Shown: positions 16,082 through 25,448 of the stretch, piece by piece
Position numbering within the stretch: the stretch's first letter is position 1
How the letters are laid out: each line of letters begins with the position of its first letter
Assembly (NCBI RefSeq): GCF_002251295.1
Contig: NZ_NPJA01000003.1
Span: forward strand, 1 to 55,194
From: Prevotella sp. P5-50
GTDB lineage: Bacteria; Bacteroidota; Bacteroidia; Bacteroidales; Bacteroidaceae
DNA length: 55,194 nt
Reading direction: 5' to 3'
Notes under the pieces: model-generated
Seen by the model: the letters and a program-made list of their open reading frames with translations, nothing else
Database searches by the model: none
What the model was told of the DNA's origin: nothing
Made by a program: the position numbers and the translations under genes

Positions 16082-18001
16082 TTACTTGCTCTTAAGCGGA
16101 GAACTTTCGCTCATTTCTATGAGGAATGCCCATTTGCCGTCAGTAAGTTTCTGCAGCGTGATAGTGCCACCCATGGCTTCCATGATTTTGTGGCACAGGG
16201 GCAGTTCGAGATTGCTTCGGTCACTCTGTGCACAGGGCTGCCTGTCGTTGAAGGCATCAAACAGTTCGGTTTTGTCTTTATCTTGGAAGTTGGCATGTGC
16301 CATCACCCAGATTTTCACCTGCTTGCCATCGCCCTCACATTTCACTTCCACCTGCCCTTCGGTCTTACGACAGTCGGCATTGAGTATGGCGTATGTCAGT
16401 ACTTGCGAAAGACGCTTGGGATCAGCATAGACATAATGCTCCCGTCCGGCAGGTATCAGCGTAAACTCAAGGTTGTTACACTGCTCTTGTGTTTCGTGGA
16501 TATCTGACAGTGTTGTTTCCACATTGACATTGTCACTATACAACTGGAAGTCGTTCAGACCAGCCTTTCCGAGGTCGATGATGTCGTCGAAGAGGTTGAT
16601 GAGCTGCGTTTTGTTGTTGGCTATGATTTTCATCATCCTGCGCTCGTCTTCGCTCAGATGGTTCGTATCAATCATGTCGATAGACATCTGGATGACATGG
16701 AGCGGATTGCGGATGAGTTTGCCCATATTGGCTATGAAGCGGGTCTTGCCGGCTTCGTTCTCTTTGGTAAGGACAAGCAGTTCTTTGGTTTTCTTCTTGA
16801 GTTTGCGTTCAACGACAGCTATGGTGAATAACACTATCAGGAAGAATGCCATAATGATGAGGCCAATAATGACATACACCTTGTTGCGCTCTAAGAAACT
16901 CACGGGTTTGCCGTAGTAAACGGCATCAGCGGGATAGAGTTCTTCGGGTATTCCGTAGGCTTTCAGCGTGTTGTAATTGAGGTATCGTTTGGCATTGTCG
17001 AGCTGTATCAGAGGAATATCCTTGGGTTGTGTGCCGTTCTCTATCTTCGAAAGCACTTCTTGCAACTTCTCTATGAATTCGTCGGAAGTGGGATATACGC
17101 CTCCTGCCAATGCGCCATCTCTGATGCCCAAATCGTAAAGTCCGAAAGCGGCATCGCCAGTCAACTGGCCCACAATCTGTCGCATGGCATTGTCGGGATA
17201 TAATGCACGGGTGGCATTCTGGTTCTGACTGATCCACGAATCGAAGATTACTGTTGTGTTTTTGGGCAGTGTCATCAGTCGGTTTTGCAACTCGGCAGTA
17301 GTCATCTGCCTATTGTTGAGGTCGATGAAATTGATGTCGGGATGGTATTGCTCCAACACTTTTCGCGTTTTATATCTTGAAAGATAGCCTATCTGCCATG
17401 AATTAGTGACAAGGGCAAGATTCTTGGTATTCGGTTTGAGTTGTAAAGCCAATTCAATGGTCTCGTGTATAGAATAGGGATCGGTGATGAGTGCGGCATT
17501 GAAGCCGCGACGCGACTCTTCCAGTGGTATCTTCATACTTTCCACACACTCCTTACCACTGTCATAGTCCTTGGCACTGAAGGTGTATTCGCCAGAGAAA
17601 ACAGCAACGCAAGGCACCTCTTTCCATGCGCCTTTCATGAATGTGCGATACATAATCCATGCTTCCTCACCTATCAGAATGACTATTTCCTTGCCTGTGG
17701 CATCATTGGTGTTCATGATAGATTCGGCTTTTTCCCGCATCAATACGCTGTCGCGCTGGGCTACAAGGTCAAGAAATTCCACTTCTACCGTCAACCGTCT
17801 GTTGACTGCATAACGTGAAACTACGGCACTGGCGAGGTTTTCCGCCCATGCATATCCCTGGAAATAAGAACTCAATACGAGCACTTCTTTCTTGCTTTGC
17901 GCCTCTTGTGACTGTGCTTGAACACTGGATATGGTTATGATTGACAGAAAAAATATAAACGCTATCGTTCTTTTCAGCATACTCATGTGGTGTATTATCA
18001 T
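16082..18001 (-). CDS. Sensor protein with degenerate histidine kinase module (pseudokinase)
   Basis: 639 residues: signal peptide (to about VQA), a periplasmic domain resembling ABC-type substrate-binding proteins (VLVLSSY..., residues 38-340), a membrane segment near 372-394, a short coiled linker, then a HisKA/HATPase-like part. The H-box reads FIANMGKLIRNPL where active family members have NMSHEIRTPL, so the phosphorylated His is Lys. The DxGxG box is absent and the GxGLGL box reads RSNLELPLC. The frame is intact and folding segments such as the ARM-like KIMEAMGG remain, so it looks like a conserved signalling protein without catalysis rather than a decaying gene. No response regulator gene is adjacent. 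Start could also be ATG 17980. Confidence 0.75.
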   Translation of the reverse strand: MIIHHMSMLKRTIAFIFFLSIITISSVQAQSQEAQSKKEVLVLSSYFQGYAWAENLASAVVSRYAVNRRLTVEVEFLDLVAQRDSVLMREKAESIMNTNDATGKEIVILIGEEAWIMYRTFMKGAWKEVPCVAVFSGEYTFSAKDYDSGKECVESMKIPLEESRRGFNAALITDPYSIHETIELALQLKPNTKNLALVTNSWQIGYLSRYKTRKVLEQYHPDINFIDLNNRQMTTAELQNRLMTLPKNTTVIFDSWISQNQNATRALYPDNAMRQIVGQLTGDAAFGLYDLGIRDGALAGGVYPTSDEFIEKLQEVLSKIENGTQPKDIPLIQLDNAKRYLNYNTLKAYGIPEELYPADAVYYGKPVSFLERNKVYVIIGLIIMAFFLIVLFTIAVVERKLKKKTKELLVLTKENEAGKTRFIANMGKLIRNPLHVIQMSIDMIDTNHLSEDERRMMKIIANNKTQLINLFDDIIDLGKAGLNDFQLYSDNVNVETTLSDIHETQEQCNNLEFTLIPAGREHYVYADPKRLSQVLTYAILNADCRKTEGQVEVKCEGDGKQVKIWVMAHANFQDKDKTELFDAFNDRQPCAQSDRSNLELPLCHKIMEAMGGTITLQKLTDGKWAFLIEMSESSPLKSK

Positions 18002-18033
18002 TTCCTATTTACTATCATTGGTTTAATTTTCTG

Positions 18034-18041
18034 CAAAGATA
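18034..18041 (-). promoter_or_regulatory. -7 box of the pseudokinase gene
   Basis: TATCTTTG on the minus strand, 33 bases ahead of the start; no convincing -33 partner. Confidence 0.5.
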
Positions 18042-18152
18042 CAACAATTTTTCAATTTTTAGAACTACAATGGTGATAAAATTACAGAGTAAATTGCAAA
18101 AGAAATATAATTGTCGCTCAGCAATAAAATGGATTGTTTTTTTTTTGATAAC

Positions 18153-18424
18153 GTTTTGGCAAGGAGTTTTAGATGTTTGGCAAAAGTATTGCCCAACGTT
18201 TAGCAAGGGTATTGTCTAACGATTGGCAAGAGTATTGTCTAACGATTGAAAAAGGTCTTTTCAATGTTTGATAAGAATATTATCCAACGTTTGATAAAGA
18301 TGTTATCCAACGTTTGATAAAAGTATTATCCAACGTTTGATAAAGGTGTTATCCAATATTGGATAAAGGTGTTATCCATCGTTGGATAAAAATATTATCA
18401 AGGTTTGAAAAAGTGCTGATAAAC
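18153..18424. repeat. Tandem array of twelve 22-23 bp inverted-repeat units
   Basis: Units start at 18153, 18175, 18198, 18221, 18244, 18266, 18289, 18312, 18335, 18358, 18381 and 18403. Each is itself an imperfect palindrome around a spacer of about 5 bases. The arms differ between units but mostly stay paired: GATAA/TTATC, GGCAA/TTGCC, GAAAA/TTTTC. There are no spacers of unique sequence and no cas genes, so it is not CRISPR. It lies upstream of the pseudokinase promoter and downstream of the TlpA-like gene. Confidence 0.85.
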
Positions 18425-18497
18425 CTCACTAACCCTATTTATACATTGATATACGTGGGTCGTTTAGCAGTTTCATGGTTATGAGAGATGGAAATCC

Positions 18498-18644
18498 GGT
18501 GGTCGAAGTGTGGTCGAAAACACCTGAAAGAAAAGCATTCGACCACCGCATAACATTCTGTTTCGCTTGATGTTATACCGTCATGGTGGTCGAGTGGTCG
18601 ATTTTTGCGACATCGCGTGCGCGTAGGCGTACGCGCGTATATAG
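18498..18644. other. GTGGTCGA element with alternating purine-pyrimidine tract, copy 1
   Basis: Several GTGGTCGA boxes in both orientations, including a 19-base stretch at 18583-18601 identical to one at 54740-54758. It is followed by an alternating purine-pyrimidine tract (18613-18642, one interruption). An 81-codon frame across it codes low-complexity Arg/Thr sequence and is not considered real. Confidence 0.6.
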
Positions 18645-18788
18645 AGAAAGAGGTTCGTCTGACCATATCAAACGAACCTTCCATTTTATGTCACTTTCTC
18701 TCGCCATGGCAAAATTTAAGCAAGCTTAATTCTGCTCATTTGGCTTAATACAAACACTCTTATTATCAAACGATGGTTTCTATAAAGT

Positions 18789-18866
18789 TTATGCTTCTAT
18801 CATCAATAATTCTCTAAATGAAAGTGTGGCAACCATGGTCAGCAATACAAATAAAATTCTTTTCAT
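18789..18866 (-). CDS. Possible 25-residue secreted or membrane peptide
   Basis: Reads MKRILFVLLTMVATLSF then eight more residues. The start looks like a signal peptide or a small membrane peptide. No promoter of standard form is seen, and it may be the remaining 5' end of a lost lipoprotein or secreted-protein gene. The rest of 18645-18950 is A/T rich with nothing recognisable. Confidence 0.25.
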   Translation of the reverse strand: MKRILFVLLTMVATLSFRELLMIEA

Positions 18867-18956
18867 AGTCCTATAAATTAAAAAAAGACAACTAATATTA
18901 CATAGACTGATGAACAATATCCATATTGATTTTTTCACCCAACAATCACATAGTCT

Positions 18957-19958
18957 TCACTTCAATCTTCTCTCCAATTCCTGTTCCACCTTTTCGGGCT
19001 CTAAGTCGCGTGCCACTATACGTCCGCTATTGTCGGCAACAATCATGGCGGGGACTGCGGATATGCCCAACTGGGTTGCCATGGGAGAATGGAACATCTT
19101 ACCATCGCACACTACAGGCCATGGGATAGAGTCGCGATCTACACGGTGGCGCACGTCTTTGATATTGCCATCGAGGCAGAGTGTCACCACGGCGAGTTTT
19201 GAACCGTAGGTCTTCTGGAGTTTCTGCAAACGGCGCTGTATGTCACCACTCTGATAACTCCATGTTGCCCAGACATTGACCACATTGACCTTAGCATTGA
19301 GCTGTGCTTTCGATACGGGACGACCTTTAAGATCGGTAGCGGTAAACGAAGGGAGGACAGCACCCTGTCGGCTCTTCTTCAGTACATCGAGTTGGCGGCG
19401 CAGCGTGAGCAACCGTGCATTGTTGGGTTGCGCCTTCAACATCACTGCTGCCAATTGGGCGGCTTGGTCGAAATCGGCATCTATGGTCAAGACAAAATAG
19501 CGATTGAGCAGATAAGTGCTAATGGGCGATTCGGGATGCTTACGGATATAGTCAGCCACCTCTTTACGCTCTTCAGGCGGTGTGAGGCGGTTGAGTTGTG
19601 AACGCAGATCGGTGAACTGCTCGTTGATCTTAGACCCTTTCACCGTAATCTCCTTCAGATGGGTGGCGTCGCCTTTGATATTGAGCGAAGTGCCAGGAGT
19701 GGCAAACACGGGCAGTTCGCTATAGTTGGGGAAGATGATGATAAAGGTATAATCGCCCTGCACGGCTTTCTCGTAAGAGAAACGTCCGTCGCGCACCTTG
19801 ATGGTATCGGTGCCCGTCATGCCTCCATCGGGACTATACACATAGAATTCGCCTTGATTCAGGTTTCTGAGTCGGCCCTCAAGACGGAATTTGTTACCGC
19901 TGATGCCACACGAAACGAGAATCAAGACGAACGAAATATATCCAAGAATTTTTCTCAT
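18957..19958 (-). CDS. TlpA-like thioredoxin-fold lipoprotein lacking the CXXC
   Basis: 333 residues. Lipoprotein signal with LILVSC, an N-terminal DUF4369-like beta domain (FRLEGRLRNLNQGEFYVY), a helical linker, and a C-terminal AhpC/TSA-thioredoxin domain from about residue 200 (AVLPSFTATDLKGRPVS). Where TlpA/ResA proteins have WCxxC the sequence is WATWSYQSGD, so both redox cysteines are Ser. The cis-proline region SAVPAMIV is kept. It cannot act as a disulphide reductase by the usual route. It follows the TPR gene by 3 bp, so the two are one operon. Confidence 0.82.
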   Translation of the reverse strand: MRKILGYISFVLILVSCGISGNKFRLEGRLRNLNQGEFYVYSPDGGMTGTDTIKVRDGRFSYEKAVQGDYTFIIIFPNYSELPVFATPGTSLNIKGDATHLKEITVKGSKINEQFTDLRSQLNRLTPPEERKEVADYIRKHPESPISTYLLNRYFVLTIDADFDQAAQLAAVMLKAQPNNARLLTLRRQLDVLKKSRQGAVLPSFTATDLKGRPVSKAQLNAKVNVVNVWATWSYQSGDIQRRLQKLQKTYGSKLAVVTLCLDGNIKDVRHRVDRDSIPWPVVCDGKMFHSPMATQLGISAVPAMIVADNSGRIVARDLEPEKVEQELERRLK

Positions 19959-19961
19959 TCT

Positions 19962-21644
19962 TTATTTGCTAACCTTGCTCAGCTCCAAGTCGTTGGCAGC
20001 ATACTGAGCCAGTTTGGGATCTTTCTGGATGGCGCTACGCAGATAAGAAGCTGCTGCGTCGTTGTTGCCCTGACGTGCATTGACAATGGCGTTGAGATAG
20101 TCGGTCATAGCGTCGGGATTCTTCACGTTAGCCAGTGTCTGAGTGGCACGGGCGTAGTCTTTATTGAGCAACTGTGCCAGAGCAGCGCTGTTAGAGTTTA
20201 CACCTGCGAAGTCTTGCTGTGCCAGAGCGTAGTTGCCCTGTGCCAGATGCAGGTTACCCAGAGCCTCTGCCAGATTGTTGGCACCGGCTGCACGTGAGAT
20301 ATAATCCTCTGCGGTCTTAGCATCACCCTGCTGCAGAGCCAGCAGACCCATGTTGGCATTGGCCTCAGCATTCTTAGCATCGAGGGTGCGTGCCATGCTC
20401 AGATATTTCTGTGCCTCGGCATTGTTGCCCTTCTGCATAGCCAGTACGGCGAGGTTGTTGTAAGCGCGGCTGTCCTCACGATAGAGGTTGGTTGTGGTTT
20501 TGAGAATGTCCTCACGCTGTGCATCGGTATCGGCGATAGATGCTGCATAGAGCAGTTCCTCAACGCTGAGCTTAGAAGCATCTTCCTTATACTGAGCGAA
20601 AATCTGATCGTCATCGCGACCGATTGTCTCATAGTTGATGGTCATGCGGGCACGACGCAGTTCGGGCAGAATACCGTCTGCCAATTCGCGGAAACCCTGA
20701 CTCATGTTCTTAATCTGCTGCTCACGCTCCTGTGGGTCCTGATACATAGAGAGAACGCGGAGGATAACATCCTTATCTTGAATGTTGCTGGCTTTAACCA
20801 ACTCCTGGAAACCTTCCCAGTCCTGTGCGGTATATTGTGAAGAGAGGTTGGCGTCGATCTTGGCAGCCTTCATCTGTTTCTTCACGTATGACTCGGTGTT
20901 CTTCTGACGCTTGTTGGCGAGCTTCTCGTTGAGAGACACACCACCATCGGGCGAAGCATAGGCTGAGATTTCTACATTATTGATATTGAGACCTTCCTGA
21001 TCCTGTGCAATGCGCTTGAGCAGACTGGTGAACTCCTGTACGGAATTGCTCTTCAACTCGCTCTTGCGAAGTTCAGCCTGCTGGATGAGGAACTTGATAG
21101 TAGCATCAAACTTCTGTTCGTTGACACGCTGGAATGCATCCTGCGATGTGCAGGGATTAGCACTGGTAATGGTAGAACGATAGAGTTCGCTGGTGGCAAT
21201 CACACCTGTTGCAACCTTGACAGCAGGTACTTGCACCTCTTTCTTACCAACGCGTGCGTTGAAAGTGAGATAGAGGTCGCTCTTCTGCATGGCAGGCTGA
21301 TAAGCGAAATTGGCTTTCATGGTATAGTGGCCGCCTACCTTATAGGAGATGGACTGATCGTTGCCCAACACCTTTTCGCCCTGGAATGTTGCACTCTGTC
21401 CCTTAACGGCAGTCTCTACGCCATTGTCGGTGAAGCGCAGTTCCGGTGTTACGGTAACCACAGCCTTCTTGGCCATATACTTCTCAGGGAACATACCATT
21501 GATTGTTGCAGGTACCTGACCCGACTCGGCAACCAACGGATTGGGTACTACCTTGAAGTTGTCGGCAGACAATTCTCCAAGCTTTCCACCACACGATGTC
21601 AGTGCGGCAACTGCCACTGCTGACAGAAATACTAATTTCTTCAT
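19962..21644 (-). CDS. TPR lipoprotein with OmpA-like segment
   Basis: 560 residues. Lipoprotein signal ending ALTSCGG, a beta-rich N-terminal half (FKVVPNPLVAESGQVPATI), a segment near residues 220-260 that resembles the OmpA C-terminal peptidoglycan-binding fold (ISAYASPDGG ... LANKRQKNTESYVKKQM), and tetratricopeptide repeats from about residue 350 to the end. Probably periplasmic, anchored to a membrane and perhaps to the cell wall; its partner proteins are unknown. The TlpA-like gene follows directly. Promoter box at 21683-21690. Confidence 0.8.
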   Translation of the reverse strand: MKKLVFLSAVAVAALTSCGGKLGELSADNFKVVPNPLVAESGQVPATINGMFPEKYMAKKAVVTVTPELRFTDNGVETAVKGQSATFQGEKVLGNDQSISYKVGGHYTMKANFAYQPAMQKSDLYLTFNARVGKKEVQVPAVKVATGVIATSELYRSTITSANPCTSQDAFQRVNEQKFDATIKFLIQQAELRKSELKSNSVQEFTSLLKRIAQDQEGLNINNVEISAYASPDGGVSLNEKLANKRQKNTESYVKKQMKAAKIDANLSSQYTAQDWEGFQELVKASNIQDKDVILRVLSMYQDPQEREQQIKNMSQGFRELADGILPELRRARMTINYETIGRDDDQIFAQYKEDASKLSVEELLYAASIADTDAQREDILKTTTNLYREDSRAYNNLAVLAMQKGNNAEAQKYLSMARTLDAKNAEANANMGLLALQQGDAKTAEDYISRAAGANNLAEALGNLHLAQGNYALAQQDFAGVNSNSAALAQLLNKDYARATQTLANVKNPDAMTDYLNAIVNARQGNNDAAASYLRSAIQKDPKLAQYAANDLELSKVSK

Positions 21645-21682
21645 TATTCTATCTGTTTTTTACCTGTTTTTTTAAGATATTG

Positions 21683-21690
21683 CAAAGATA
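21683..21690 (-). promoter_or_regulatory. -7 box of the TPR-TlpA operon
   Basis: TATCTTTG on the minus strand, 39 bases before the start codon. Confidence 0.55.
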
Positions 21691-21764
21691 GTCACTTATT
21701 CTGTAAAAGACCGAATAAGACTGGATTTTTAGTGATTTTTAAGGTATATTTGCCGTCATTCTAT

Positions 21765-22406
21765 CTATTTGGCATCATAAGTGCGATATACCAAATAGCA
21801 ACCATCGGCATCAAGGGTAAAACGGGCTCCTAAGGATTCGTTGAGCGTGCCTTGCCACAGTTCTTCATAGGAATAGGCAGACCAACGAAGGCCTTCTGAC
21901 GTGAGTCGAGTGGTATTGAAACTGAAGATACTGACCTGCTGGCCTGCGAAACTATCAAAGGTTTGACGACCTTCTGCTGCAACAAACCATCCATAATCGG
22001 TCAACATCAGGGGTTCGATATTCATCTGACGGTAATAGCGCATCATCAAGGCGATATTGCCAAGGGTATGGTCTTCACGCATTCCAGTAGCACCAAGATA
22101 GGCTAAGCGCAAACGGCAATGATTACTGATGGAGGGCTGATAGTGGTCCAAGCAATAGCGTGTGGCTTTAGTGAGGTCGTTGTCTTCCTGTTCGGTAATC
22201 CGTGCCAACCGTGAGCGATACTGCGAAGGAATGCTGTCACCATCGCCCACTACAACATCAGCATCGGGCCAATGGGCAATGGATCCGTCGCAACAAACCA
22301 CATGGGGAGCAGAACGAAGCACTCCGAGCGGTATGGCATGGGTGGGAAACACACCATTGGCAAGGATAACGGCATCGGGACGAAAGAGGAATTGCGACAT
22401 CATCAT
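21765..22406 (-). CDS. Thiamine pyrophosphokinase
   Basis: Converts thiamine to thiamine diphosphate with ATP. 213 residues from ATG 22406, whose ATGA overlaps the pnuT stop; a longer in-frame opening to 22484 lies inside pnuT and is unlikely. Family motifs: CCDGSIAHW, VVVGDGDSIP, QEDNDLTKA and LGATGMREDHTLGN. It is the last gene of the riboswitch-controlled thiamine operon, and completes the path from uptake to active cofactor. Confidence 0.93.
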   Translation of the reverse strand: MMMSQFLFRPDAVILANGVFPTHAIPLGVLRSAPHVVCCDGSIAHWPDADVVVGDGDSIPSQYRSRLARITEQEDNDLTKATRYCLDHYQPSISNHCRLRLAYLGATGMREDHTLGNIALMMRYYRQMNIEPLMLTDYGWFVAAEGRQTFDSFAGQQVSIFSFNTTRLTSEGLRWSAYSYEELWQGTLNESLGARFTLDADGCYLVYRTYDAK

Positions 22407-23035
22407 GCTTCTGAGGTTGAGGATGACTGCTGATCTTGATACTGCTGGTCTTGATGATTCTGGCGATGCATCAGTTGACGCCACTTAAACCATCCAGCTA
22501 CGGCAATCACAACATAGAGTCCATAGAGTCCTGCCTTAAAGGGAATGCCTTTGGTGACATAGAGGAACGTGCATACCACATCTACTGCAATCCAAAAGAA
22601 CCATTGCTCCATATATTTGCGTGCCAATGCCCATAGGCCCACAAAGCTCAGCGCATTGGTGAAGGCATCGAGTACAGGAACGGTAGAATTGGTCCAGGTG
22701 ATGAGTATATAGTAGGTAGCTCCCCACGCTGCAAAGAAGAACACCGCGGCTGGCAGATAAAGGCGTAGGGGCATGTGACTGATGGGAAGCGTACGCTTCT
22801 CGCCGTGTCCCCATTTCCATACGATATAGCCATAGACTGCTGCCAAAGTATAATAGGTAGCCATTCCTGCATCACCATAGAGTCCGTGCTGCCAATAGAG
22901 CCAGATATCGAGGGCGGGCATCACGATGCCTACTATCCAAAGAAAAATACTGGCCCGATACTCCAGCCAGATATATATCAAACCGAGTATCGTGGTCAGT
23001 ATGTCAAGCCCATGTAGGGCAATATAGTCGTACAT
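22403..23035 (-). CDS. pnuT: PnuC-family thiamine transporter (PnuT)
   Basis: 210 residues with about seven hydrophobic segments, starting WLEYRASIFLWIVGIV, typical of the PnuC family. PnuC members carry nicotinamide riboside, but the position between a TPP-riboswitch TonB receptor and thiamine pyrophosphokinase points to thiamine, as in PnuT. It moves substrate across the inner membrane by facilitated diffusion; phosphorylation by the next enzyme would trap it. The C-terminal tail is rich in Gln, Asp and Ser. It overlaps the kinase gene by four bases. Confidence 0.9.
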   Translation of the reverse strand: MYDYIALHGLDILTTILGLIYIWLEYRASIFLWIVGIVMPALDIWLYWQHGLYGDAGMATYYTLAAVYGYIVWKWGHGEKRTLPISHMPLRLYLPAAVFFFAAWGATYYILITWTNSTVPVLDAFTNALSFVGLWALARKYMEQWFFWIAVDVVCTFLYVTKGIPFKAGLYGLYVVIAVAGWFKWRQLMHRQNHQDQQYQDQQSSSTSEA

Positions 23036-23037
23036 GA

Positions 23038-25398
23038 TTAGAATTTCAATGTCAGATGGGTCATGAAGGTTGTGCCTGCCATAGGAATATAGCTGATGGC
23101 ACTCAGACGATGATCCTTGGTATAGCCGGCACTCTCGCTAACAGCATTGTACCATACGAAACCAGAAGGAGCATAGCAACGACCGAAGATATTGTTGATA
23201 TCGAAACCGATGGTCACATACTTGATACCACATGCCTTGGTAACCTTTGAACCATAGTTGATGCTGAGGTCGCTCTGTGAATAGCAAGGCAGTGAACGGT
23301 CTTTGCTCTCAGAGTTGTCGAGATACTGACTGCTGACGAAATTGGTATGCCATGTGGCAGAGAATCCTGCATAGTGGAGGTCGATGAAGCCGTTGAGGAT
23401 GGCAGAAGGTGAGAATGACAAGGTTGAATTGTCGTAGTGGATCTTCAATGGATCACCGTCCCAGTTATCTACATACTCGTCGAAATCCTTGATCTTGTTC
23501 TTGCTCAGACTGGCATTTCCTTCCAACGACATCCATGACAAGGGTGCCCATCCTGCTGTGAGCTCTACGCCCATACGATAGGAGTCTTTCACATTGGTGG
23601 TGAGTGCCTCACCGATGTCGCTCAGCTGACCGGTCTGTACCAACTGGTTGTCATAACCCATATAGTAGAAATTGGCACCGGCATGCCAGTTGCTGCCCTG
23701 ATACTGATAGCCAAACTCTACGTCGAGCAACTTCTCTTGCTCTGGGAATGGATAGTTGTAGTTGTCGGTATAGTTGTTGCGCTCAGGTTCGCGATTGCTG
23801 TAAGCTACAGAAGCATAGGCCTTATGACCATTGTTGGTATAGCTGATACCTGCCTTGGGATTGAAGAAATTGAACTTCTCGTTGATGTCCAATACTTGGT
23901 TCTTATAGGTACCGTCAGCCTGCTCCACAAATTTATCGTTGACACCATCGGTCTTGTATTCTACACGACGGAACTGCAAATCGGCAAATACATTCCAGTT
24001 GTCGGCAAAACGATAGTTGGCCTTAACAAAGGCGCTATAGTCATACTTATGGGCATCAGAATCATAGTATTTATACTGACCATTGCTGCCTAAGAACTGG
24101 TTTTCTGCTGCCTGATTGGCAATATAGGTGAGATAGCCCCAGTGGTTGCCACGGAACTGCTGAAGGTTCAATCCGCCAATAACATCCCAGTGTTCATCCT
24201 TGTAGTTGGTGTTATACACGATGCCATAGGTGTGCTGGGTCAGCCCCTTCTTGCGCACAAAGTCGGAACGCTTTACGAAATTGCCGTCTGCATCATAGAA
24301 GGTGAGACCAAACTTAGCAAATTTCGACTGGCTCTTGAACTCGTTGTAGTAGCCATAACCATAGGTGTAGTGTACGGCAAAGTTGTGACTCCAATGGTCG
24401 TTGGGAGTCCAAACAGCAGAAAGGATATTGTGGTTCTGATAGAAATTGTCGGTGGTCTTGTTCCAAAGACTACCATCACGCATGGTGTAAGGCACGATGG
24501 TATAGTCGCCCTTGCCGTTGCGCACCAATCCTGCTGTCAGGATATTGAACTTCCCGAGACCAGCAGCATCCATATCCTTATAGGTATAGATACCATCGCT
24601 CATCAACGTGAAGTTGGTGTCATAGTCGCTGGCGAGCACACCACTCCATGCCTGGCCGGTCTTTTCAAAGTTGCCGATATTCTTGTAGCTCACCTTGAAA
24701 TTGTCAGCAAGCCATGTCAGTCCACCATAGTAAGAACCTGATCGTCCTGATGTTCCATCGATATAGCCATCGGTAGCGGTCTCATGATAGGCACCGTCGA
24801 AGATCAGGTGTTTGCCCAACAAACCTGTTGAGAAGCTGACACCTGTATTATAGGTGTTGAAGCTACCAAACGAACCTGTCACCTCTGCGGTAGGGATAAG
24901 CGATGGGAAAGCAGTAGCCATAGAGATGCTACCACCAAAGGCTCCATCACCATTGGTAGATGAACCAACACCACGCTGAATCTGCACACTACCCAAAAGA
25001 GCGGCATAGCTGTTCATATTGGCCCAGAACACGGTCTGATCCTCAGGAGAGTTAAGGGCTACACCATCGAGGGTGACATTGATGCGGCTACCTGCAGCAC
25101 CACGAATACGCATATAGCTGGTACCAGTGCCCAATCCATTCTCACCCCATGCAAGGATGCCGGGTGTGCGCGAAAGGAGGAATGGGAGTTCCTTTCCTGT
25201 ACGAGAAAATTGCTGGAGTTCTGATTTCTTAATGTTGGCTACGGCATAAGGAGCTTCCTTGGCTGCACGTACACCTTTTACTACTACCTCATTCAGCTGG
25301 TGCACCTTGACGGTGTCGATTGTGGCTTGTGCCCATACGGCTTGACTGGCAAAAACACAGCACACCACACTGAATGCAATCCTGTTTAATCTTTTCAT
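23038..25398 (-). CDS. TonB-dependent outer-membrane receptor, thiamine uptake
   Basis: 786 residues. Signal peptide ending QAVWAQA, a short N-terminal strand (HQLNEVVVKGVRAAKEAPY), the plug domain (residues about 50-160, TSYMRIRGAAGSRINVTLDG), then a 22-strand-type barrel ending in Phe (THLTLKF), the usual outer-membrane insertion signal. There is no carboxypeptidase-like domain and no SusD partner, so it is a simple TonB receptor, not a glycan system. The TPP riboswitch in its leader and the downstream pnuT and kinase genes identify thiamine or a derivative as the likely ligand. Confidence 0.92.
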   Translation of the reverse strand: MKRLNRIAFSVVCCVFASQAVWAQATIDTVKVHQLNEVVVKGVRAAKEAPYAVANIKKSELQQFSRTGKELPFLLSRTPGILAWGENGLGTGTSYMRIRGAAGSRINVTLDGVALNSPEDQTVFWANMNSYAALLGSVQIQRGVGSSTNGDGAFGGSISMATAFPSLIPTAEVTGSFGSFNTYNTGVSFSTGLLGKHLIFDGAYHETATDGYIDGTSGRSGSYYGGLTWLADNFKVSYKNIGNFEKTGQAWSGVLASDYDTNFTLMSDGIYTYKDMDAAGLGKFNILTAGLVRNGKGDYTIVPYTMRDGSLWNKTTDNFYQNHNILSAVWTPNDHWSHNFAVHYTYGYGYYNEFKSQSKFAKFGLTFYDADGNFVKRSDFVRKKGLTQHTYGIVYNTNYKDEHWDVIGGLNLQQFRGNHWGYLTYIANQAAENQFLGSNGQYKYYDSDAHKYDYSAFVKANYRFADNWNVFADLQFRRVEYKTDGVNDKFVEQADGTYKNQVLDINEKFNFFNPKAGISYTNNGHKAYASVAYSNREPERNNYTDNYNYPFPEQEKLLDVEFGYQYQGSNWHAGANFYYMGYDNQLVQTGQLSDIGEALTTNVKDSYRMGVELTAGWAPLSWMSLEGNASLSKNKIKDFDEYVDNWDGDPLKIHYDNSTLSFSPSAILNGFIDLHYAGFSATWHTNFVSSQYLDNSESKDRSLPCYSQSDLSINYGSKVTKACGIKYVTIGFDINNIFGRCYAPSGFVWYNAVSESAGYTKDHRLSAISYIPMAGTTFMTHLTLKF

Positions 25399-25448
25399 TG
25401 AATGTTTGTTATAAACCTTAAACTATATAAAGGGGGAAAGAACGTAGT

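Noticed and set aside
18153..18424. CRISPR array
   Set aside because: Units of 22-23 bp follow each other directly without unique spacers, units vary in sequence, and there are no cas genes in the window.
18439..18684. 81-codon frame on the minus strand
   Set aside because: It reads through the GTGGTCGA boxes and the alternating tract, giving Arg/Thr-rich low-complexity sequence.
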